The notes under the pieces: model-generated
Told to the model about the DNA's origin: nothing
The model's input: only the letters and a program-made list of their open reading frames with translations
The model's database searches: none
Position numbers and translations under genes: made by a program
Part shown: one piece after another, positions 58,780-64,000 of the stretch
Layout: each line of letters opens with the position of its first letter
Numbering within the stretch: position 1 is the first letter of the stretch
Assembly: GCA_016648135.1 (NCBI GenBank)
Contig: JADDOH010002584.1
Location: 1-64,000, forward strand
DNA: 64,000 bases
Source of the DNA: Agrypnia vestita
Lineage: Eukaryota > Arthropoda > Insecta > Trichoptera > Phryganeidae
Direction: 5' to 3'

Positions 58780-58926
58780 TTCCTGCACCGCGCCGCGTCA
58801 CGTGCCGGACACGGTGGTCCCGTCCGTGTCCGTGACAGTGTCCGGCAGACCAATCAGCAGATGGACACCGATCTGGTGTACGACTTCTTCGAACATTTTG
58901 CGACTGCGACCATTGACGAATTATAA
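58780..58926 (+). CDS. Short GC-rich coding-like stretch, possible terminal exon
   Basis: The frame closing at 58926 ends with VRQTNQQMDTDLVYDFFEHF then ATATIDEL and a stop. The patch 58745-58925 is GC- and CpG-rich, unique in the window and sits directly after family A. Acceptor-like CAG sites occur at 58844-58860. I recognise no family, and a competing frame across the same bases is also open, so evidence is weak. Confidence 0.18.
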   Translation, partial: FLHRAASRAGHGGPVRVRDSVRQTNQQMDTDLVYDFFEHFATATIDEL

Positions 58927-59094
58927 TACAGACACATTATTCCCATACTAGCCGACTTTCACATGCAGCAAATATTGCATTGAACGAGACAACAACATAA
59001 TCAAATAATCACGTAAAAATCAAGTAATTTGAAGTCACGGTGACTAAAATATCATACTCATTCTTACAATTTAGTTTACCCAAAAGACTTCTAT

Positions 59095-59150
59095 ACCTAC
59101 TTTACCATAAAAATACAGTTTCGTCTCTGTGAGAAATCTATAATATACAC
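59095..59150. mobile_element. Family C terminal scrap
   Basis: TACAGTTTCGTCTCTGTGAGAAATCTATAAT is one family C end; the rest of the element is absent. Confidence 0.55.
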
Positions 59151-59212
59151 TGATTGAATAATACTCCAGTTCATACGTTTATTCCAGTAATAATATACAA
59201 TATAAGGTTAAT

Positions 59213-59455
59213 CTCGCGACCGTCTGTCTCCCCGAGCAAGCTTGTAGGTCGTACCGTATGCCTCTTTTGAGCCATACATACATACACTCATTAGGGAATG
59301 AACATGCAAAGGCAGCTGACATTTTTGCTGATAGTATAACTACAATTATTGTAACTTTTAAATTTATTATTATTTTAACTGTATGTTATTTAAAAAAAAA
59401 ATTATTCTGTATATTTGTAAAAGCCCATAAGGGCGTTAAATAAATAAATAAATAA

Positions 59456-59458
<3 letters not shown>
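59213..59458 (+). pseudogene. Jockey/I-type LINE 3' end with RNase H trace
   Basis: IHSLGNEHAKAADIFADSI resembles the RNase H motif H.GI.GNE.AD.LAK at the end of I/R1/Jockey-type LINEs. It is followed by a 3' UTR ending AAAAGCCCATAAGGGCGTTA and a TAAA-repeat tail. Only the last 250 bp survive. Confidence 0.55.
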
Positions 59459-59529
<71 letters not shown>

Positions 59530-59550
59530 GCACGCACGCACGCACGCACA
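59458..59550 (+). repeat. Compound microsatellite (CA)n then (CGCA)n
   Basis: About 34 CA repeats from 59458, followed by CGCA repeats to 59550, adjoining the TAAA tail of the LINE at 59213. Confidence 0.95.
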
Positions 59551-59582
59551 TCGAGATTCACTACATTAAACATAACGAAGTT

Positions 59583-60110
59583 CATCATCATCTCCGCAGA
59601 GGTAGCCAGAGAAGACAGAACGGTACAATTTTATATACTGGCACACCACTTTTGACTTGTGGGATCGAGACCCGCGGCGTTTCTAGTCGCACGCGCCGAG
59701 CCGGCACCACCAACCAGAGGCCCGATTCAAGCTCCGGTCGCCACCCACTACATCACTCTTTCGCTGACAGTCGTAGACATTGCATGCAATATTTACTGTA
59801 CTCCAGGCCACCTTTCTAAACTTGTGAAAATAAATTAACACAATTAATTGAGAGTACAATTCACGCCCTGCGTTCATCTAACTTTCTTGTCTCTGCTGAC
59901 ACATCTCACACATTTCACGCGCAAAGACTCCTCTTTCATATATCTTCTCATGCACGCTCTTCGGGTGTCGAAGCTTTCAACAGAGCCATTCTCCAATATA
60001 CGGTTTATCTGAACACGCCAGGTCTTTCGCGGATGCCCTACGTTCATGCTGTTTTCAACACTGGCCTCATATATTTTCATTAGCATCCTCTCCTAAAGCC
60101 AAACCAATTC
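59583..60110 (-). pseudogene. RTE-type LINE 3'-end fragment split by a SINE-like insert
   Basis: 59583-59652 (TCTCCGCAGAGGTAGCCAGA, CTGGCACACCACTTTTG) and 59881-60110 match the RTE 3' end. The minus-strand frame 60086-59874 reads EASVENSMNVGHPRKTWRVQ and VESFDTRRACMRRYM. A 228-bp unrelated segment separates the two pieces. Confidence 0.72.
59653..59880 (+). mobile_element. SINE-like insert in the RTE fragment
   Basis: GGGATCGAGACCCGC contains an exact B-box pattern, GATCGAGAC (59663-59671). The segment is GC-richer than its host and interrupts a collinear LINE. A clear A box and A tail are not seen, so the class is uncertain. Confidence 0.35.
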
Positions 60111-60650
60111 AGAGATTCTTTTTTTTAATTTGAGCATTACATTCCACAAAAAAAATCTGTTGAAATATAGTGACGTTTAACGTTTGACAGAGATTGCTTT
60201 TACAGCGGCCAAGTGGCGAATAAATAAAAAATATTATTCAAGAAATATGATCAAATTATTTAAAATGCGGTTTAAGGTATCCATTGCGCTAAATTCTCGA
60301 GATAATTGGTAGTAAAGCAGATAAGGCTAATTACGTCCACGTGAAAAGACACATCTCGCTATCAACATAGCGGACATTTTCGACGAAACTCGACAGAAAA
60401 TAATTGACAGCCGGAAGTGGGGCGTTAAGAAACCCTTTTCTTTGATTGGTTCGCCCCGAGCAGCCCAGGAAACGGAAGATGACGTCACGGAGGGAAAGTG
60501 TCACCGTAAGCTAGATGTCGACACGCGACACGATACGTAATGAGCGTGATGTCGGATATTCGACATAATTACCGTCATTTGCCGCATTTCATTCCAATTC
60601 CCAAGCTTGCGCGTATTAATGTAATCAATCGTGGTATATAAAGTACATAC
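60111..60650. other. Unique moderately GC-rich non-coding segment
   Basis: No ORF of note. 60420-60600 has CCAAT-like GATTGG (60444) and a CRE palindrome at 60480-60487, so it could be regulatory. Confidence 0.35.
60480..60487. promoter_or_regulatory. CRE palindrome TGACGTCA, copy 1
   Basis: Exact CREB/ATF full site TGACGTCA in a unique GC-richer segment. Confidence 0.45.
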
Positions 60651-60870
60651 GTGGAGCATAAAAGCTATGACAGCAAAATCAAAAAAAAAATGTTTTGAAC
60701 GCAGTCACCCAGTATTACTGAAGTTTCATAGTTGTAACACATAACGAAAATATAGACCAAAGATGATTGGAGAGAAAAAATTTGAAATCTGTCGATAGAT
60801 AGATAACAGAGAAATATAATATTAAAGTTAGCGTGTTTTAGTGCGGAATGATTGACCTCCAACTGGCTAG

Positions 60871-60878
60871 TGACGTCA
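60871..60878. promoter_or_regulatory. CRE palindrome TGACGTCA, copy 2
   Basis: Second exact site, extended to GTGACGTCACGCG, 66 bp before copy 3. Confidence 0.45.
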
Positions 60879-60936
60879 CGCGTCCGCATAGCCGGGCACC
60901 GGAGCATAAGACGCGATGTGCACCGGGTACGAGAGA

Positions 60937-60944
60937 TGACGTCA
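60937..60944. promoter_or_regulatory. CRE palindrome TGACGTCA, copy 3
   Basis: Third exact site, ATGACGTCACGCG, in the same GC-rich 125-bp block (60840-60965). Confidence 0.45.
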
Positions 60945-61036
60945 CGCGACTCCACAGGACGAAACAAAATTATTCATGCAAAACGCAATTTTAAAATTGT
61001 ATAACTTTGTTAGTTTTTGAGATATCTTAATTTTAC

Positions 61037-61282
61037 TTTCCGGAAAAACCTGCTCTAGAAAGTTCTGGAAGGAGAAGGTTCTAGAAAATTCCCGAAAATT
61101 CTATAAGGTTCTAAACTGAGTGGCGGAATGTGTCGGTGTGTCTAGAAGGTTCCTGTACATTCGATAAATTTCTTGAAAGTTATGGAAGGAAAATGTTCTA
61201 GAAGGTTCGCAAAAGTTCTATGACAATCCAAACAGTGTAGTACTAAAAATCTACGCGTGCGAAGCCGCGCGGACACAGCTAG
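61037..61282 (+). mobile_element. Helitron copy 2, 5' end unclear
   Basis: From TTCCGGAAAAACCTG onward it is collinear with 11986-12226. It ends with the ACGCGTGCGAAGCCGCGCG hairpin and CTAG (61279-61282) followed by T. The 5' TC terminus is missing or diverged. Confidence 0.82.
61038..61208 (+). promoter_or_regulatory. Heat-shock-element array in Helitron copy 2
   Basis: Six alternating units at strict 5-bp spacing: GAA 61074, TTC 61079, GAA 61084, TTC 61089, GAA 61094, TTC 61099. GAA 61058, TTC 61063 and GAA 61068 precede them. Copy 1 has lost one unit of the six (TAA at 12031). Confidence 0.7.
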
Positions 61283-61720
61283 TATGTTATAATAGTAAAC
61301 TTCTTGAATTCTTGAATTCTAGATTTTAACTATCAATCCCTCCCAAAATCATGTTTTCTATAAATCTATAGGCAACGTTTCCTATAAAATCTCGTACATA
61401 ATATTAGAAATATTAGAAATATTAGACGTATTAGAAAGCCTCCCTTAATTTTTTTATTGTTAACATTGCTGCCTTTGCTTTTATACCCCACGCATATTAT
61501 ATTTTTGTAACAATATTTTTAAACTACATTAATTTTATGCACCCTCAAAAAAATAATGATCTAAATTACAGGGGTGGCTTTAAGATTCAAACAAAACACA
61601 ATCAGAAATCTATAACATTAATTACAACTGTAATTATACGAGGGTATGGAAGAGACCTATATCCATCAGTGGAGAGATAAAGACTGAAGAAGAAGAATTG
61701 TAACATAATTTAGACACAAA

Positions 61721-62358
61721 NNNNNNNNNNNNNNNNNNNNNNNNNNNNNNNNNNNNNNNNNNNNNNNNNNNNNNNNNNNNNNNNNNNNNNNNNNNNNNNN
61801 NNNNNNNNNNNNNNNNNNNNNNNNNNNNNNNNNNNNNNNNNNNNNNNNNNNNNNNNNNNNNNNNNNNNNNNNNNNNNNNNNNNNNNNNNNNNNNNNNNNN
61901 NNNNNNNNNNNNNNNNNNNNNNNNNNNNNNNNNNNNNNNNNNNNNNNNNNNNNNNNNNNNNNNNNNNNNNNNNNNNNNNNNNNNNNNNNNNNNNNNNNNN
62001 NNNNNNNNNNNNNNNNNNNNNNNNNNNNNNNNNNNNNNNNNNNNNNNNNNNNNNNNNNNNNNNNNNNNNNNNNNNNNNNNNNNNNNNNNNNNNNNNNNNN
62101 NNNNNNNNNNNNNNNNNNNNNNNNNNNNNNNNNNNNNNNNNNNNNNNNNNNNNNNNNNNNNNNNNNNNNNNNNNNNNNNNNNNNNNNNNNNNNNNNNNNN
62201 NNNNNNNNNNNNNNNNNNNNNNNNNNNNNNNNNNNNNNNNNNNNNNNNNNNNNNNNNNNNNNNNNNNNNNNNNNNNNNNNNNNNNNNNNNNNNNNNNNNN
62301 NNNNNNNNNNNNNNNNNNNNNNNNNNNNNNNNNNNNNNNNNNNNNNNNNNNNNNNNNN
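61721..62358. other. Assembly gap
   Basis: 638 unresolved bases, followed by a (TA)n run at 62359-62379. A TA microsatellite probably caused the break. The reading frame spanning it is an artefact. Confidence 0.99.
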
Positions 62359-62379
62359 TATATATATATATATATATAT

Positions 62380-63000
62380 TAAGGGATTACACCACACTGG
62401 AAAGCTTGAAACTAAGGAGAAAATTGGGAATGTTTTTAACAAAGCGGTCACTTATTAACATTTTTTATGGAAGAAGTACCTTTTATATTATAATATATAC
62501 AAGAAAACGAAAGAGTAGAGCAGCAAAAAATTACAGAATAGACAATATAGTATAGATGGTTGTTTAAAGTTATAACAGTAATTTAGAAACAGGAGGTGTG
62601 AAGTATATAAGATAAAATATAATTTAGAAAAAGGAGGTGTGAAATATATACAAGGTTAAACAAATAAGTATAATAATTTGTTTGTGATTACATTATGAAT
62701 TCAGAACGGCTGGGTGTAGAACTTTTAGGAGCGAATCTTTATATTGTGCTAAGCTGGAATTAACAATATCGGAGATATGCGCATAGATTTTACCTGGCCT
62801 ATGCAGTCTGGGTACAAGAGAGTTAAAATGCGAGTTGGTTCTTTTATTGCCACAATAAAACAGCGTAGGTATTCGAGTAGTTCTTTCAGGCGCGAGAAAT
62901 ATAAACAAACACAAAATATCTCGAAACTGGTAGACTAATAATCTCCGCAACCACTACTTAACGTGTAGTGGTATCTACGTGGTAGTGTAGTGGTGTTGTC
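62380..63000. other. Non-coding, with part of a terminal-repeat unit
   Basis: 62580-62660 repeats AATTTAGAAA...AGGAGGTGTGAA...ATATA twice (about 62581 and 62621). 62919-62990 holds CTCGAAACTGGTAGACTAAT, a unit of the 7.0-kb repeat type. Confidence 0.5.
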
Positions 63001-63029
63001 TTGACGAAGAGTTGGGTACGTCTCGAAAC
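63001..63029 (+). ncRNA. Hammerhead-like hairpin motif, copy 8 (decayed stem)
   Basis: TTGACGAAG, GAGTTG/CGTCTC with mismatches, then GAAACC. The same downstream AGACTAAAAATCTC context as the other units. Confidence 0.35.
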
Positions 63030-63109
63030 CAGTAGACTAAAAATCTCTGTAAGTGATTATATACTAACATTTTAAATAAATGAATTAATCTGTAAATCAA
63101 TCATAAATT

Positions 63110-63530
63110 CCCCGTAATTATTACAGGATTTTTCAATAGATTCAAAAATCTGATTTTCTGGTCTTACAATTGTATCACCATTTTCTCTAGACTGAGATTT
63201 TCCAATTATTTTGTTGATGCGCTGATTTAATTAGGTTAAACTATCACTTTCTTTAACTAAATCAGACGGACCAAAACATTAATTTTTTATAACAGAAATA
63301 TCCTCTGACTGCGGTATATCAATGACTTGTAGAGACTGTGGGAATCATTATTTTCATTTTCACTAACTGGCAAAGAATTGTTAAAATTATTAGATCTTTC
63401 AAAAAGACTATTTATAATATTTTTAACTGCAGAAATCCCTTTCGTTTGTTCAATTATATTTTGAGAAATACCAACATCATTCGAAAATTCGTGATTATTT
63501 TTATTTAACTAATTTGATATTGACGTCGGC
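63110..63530 (-). pseudogene. Decayed hydrophilic reading frame of unknown origin
   Basis: The minus strand reads FSNDVGISQNIIEQTKGISA, VKNIINSLFERSNNFNNSL and VSENENNDSHSL. After a frameshift it reads QVIDIPQSEDISVIKN, then RINKIIGKSQSRENGDTIV. The text is Ser/Asn/Glu-rich and more protein-like than its surroundings. It lies between direct copies of one 35-bp word (63038-63074 and 63537-63571). Probably a transposon ORF1-like remnant; no family recognised. Confidence 0.3.
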
Positions 63531-63758
63531 GTCATCAAAAATCTCAGTAAGTGATTATGTACTAACATTTTGGGCTAAATCCAAGACAATTGTCCCATTG
63601 CATATACAACGAAAATGAGTATTTCACTATATTATTGAATGTGCTAATAACAAAATGAAAGATAATTTACGTTTAAATAGTAAGTATTAAATAAGATATT
63701 ACACTTTAAAGTTTCGAAAGATGCACTGCATATTTTGACATTTCATAGGCAATATATG

Positions 63759-63816
63759 AGGTTAGGTTAGGTTATTAGGTTTGGTTTGGTTAGGTTAGGT
63801 TATTAGGTTTGGTTTG
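63759..63816 (+). repeat. TTAGG/TTTGG telomere-like tract
   Basis: GGTTAGGTTAGGTTATTAGG then TTTGGTTTG is repeated twice in direct order. TTAGG is the ancestral insect telomere repeat. A short interstitial telomere-like sequence is possible, but such words also arise as simple sequence. Confidence 0.6.
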
Positions 63817-64000
63817 TTTAATTTAGATTACGATTATTTTAGTTAGATTAAATTAACAGGACGATAAATTATGTAGCGAAATACTTATTTTCATTGTATG
63901 AACAACGGGACCATAGTCTTGGATTATTCCACATTTTTTTAAATAAATTACAACACATGGACTGCAATGCGTTGCAAAATACAATAAAACAATTAACAAA
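63817..64000. other. AT-rich, nothing seen
   Basis: No supported feature up to the right edge. Confidence 0.5.

Larger units (their letters stand above)
60651..61491. mobile_element. Family D TIR element, copy 3, carrying a Helitron and a GC-rich block
   Basis: The left end GTGGAGCATAAAAGCTATGA and right end AACATTGCTGCCTTTGCTTT...ACCCCAC fit the family termini. Inner GTCACCCAGTATTACTGAA and GATTTTAACTATCAATCCC-type words match loosely. It is enlarged by a CRE-bearing block (60840-60965) and a Helitron (61037-61282). Confidence 0.6.

Noticed and set aside
61666..62451. 261-codon minus-strand frame
   Set aside because: It spans the run of N and is an artefact of translating unknown bases.

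Overview
The window is AT-rich, intron- or intergenic-like DNA from an animal genome. It is most likely an insect, and probably a moth or butterfly. The signs are: no compact gene order; many decayed RTE, L2/CR1 and Jockey-like LINE 3' ends; tRNA-derived SINEs; Helitrons with the A|TC...CTAG|T ends common in Lepidoptera; hAT, pogo/mariner and PIF-type DNA elements; and a short TTAGG-like tract, the insect telomere word. The taxon is an inference. There is no bacterial-style operon, CRISPR array or rRNA gene. Position 61721-62358 is an assembly gap.

Layout. 1-2390 is the 5' part of a hAT transposon with an uninterrupted 599-codon transposase that runs off the left edge. 2.5-5.2 kb holds an unclassified repeat (family A), palindromes and a strikingly CpG-rich 400-bp island (4568-4970) that looks like a host promoter. 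5325-7013 is an internally deleted pogo-like transposon with a TA target duplication. 7.0-7.6 kb has tandem units carrying a hammerhead-like hairpin. 9.4-12.4 kb has long-inverted-repeat elements (family C) and a triple nest: a Penelope-like GIY-YIG fragment is split by a hAT-type MITE, which is itself split by a Helitron packed with perfect heat-shock elements. 14-34 kb is mostly LINE, SINE and MITE debris, including a 6 x 43-bp minisatellite and a PIF-type MITE inside a hAT-type MITE. At 35.5-35.7 kb a TATA box, a signal-peptide ORF and a consensus splice donor form the best host-gene candidate (a first coding exon). 36-56 kb holds more fragments, a small orphan ORF with a poly(A) signal (38.6-38.9 kb, minus) and a fused mariner-like transposase remnant (54.0-54.4 kb). 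57.2-58.7 kb is a tandem pair of family A. 59-61.5 kb has microsatellites, a SINE-interrupted RTE copy, three perfect CRE palindromes and a second Helitron that keeps a run of six heat-shock pentamers. The right edge has a TTAGG/TTTGG tract.

No complete host gene can be assembled. Nearly all protein-like signal is transposon-derived, and almost all of it is broken. The signals most worth follow-up are the HSE-loaded Helitrons, the hairpin motif whose stem covaries between copies, the open hAT transposase reading frame, and the putative first exon at 35.6 kb.
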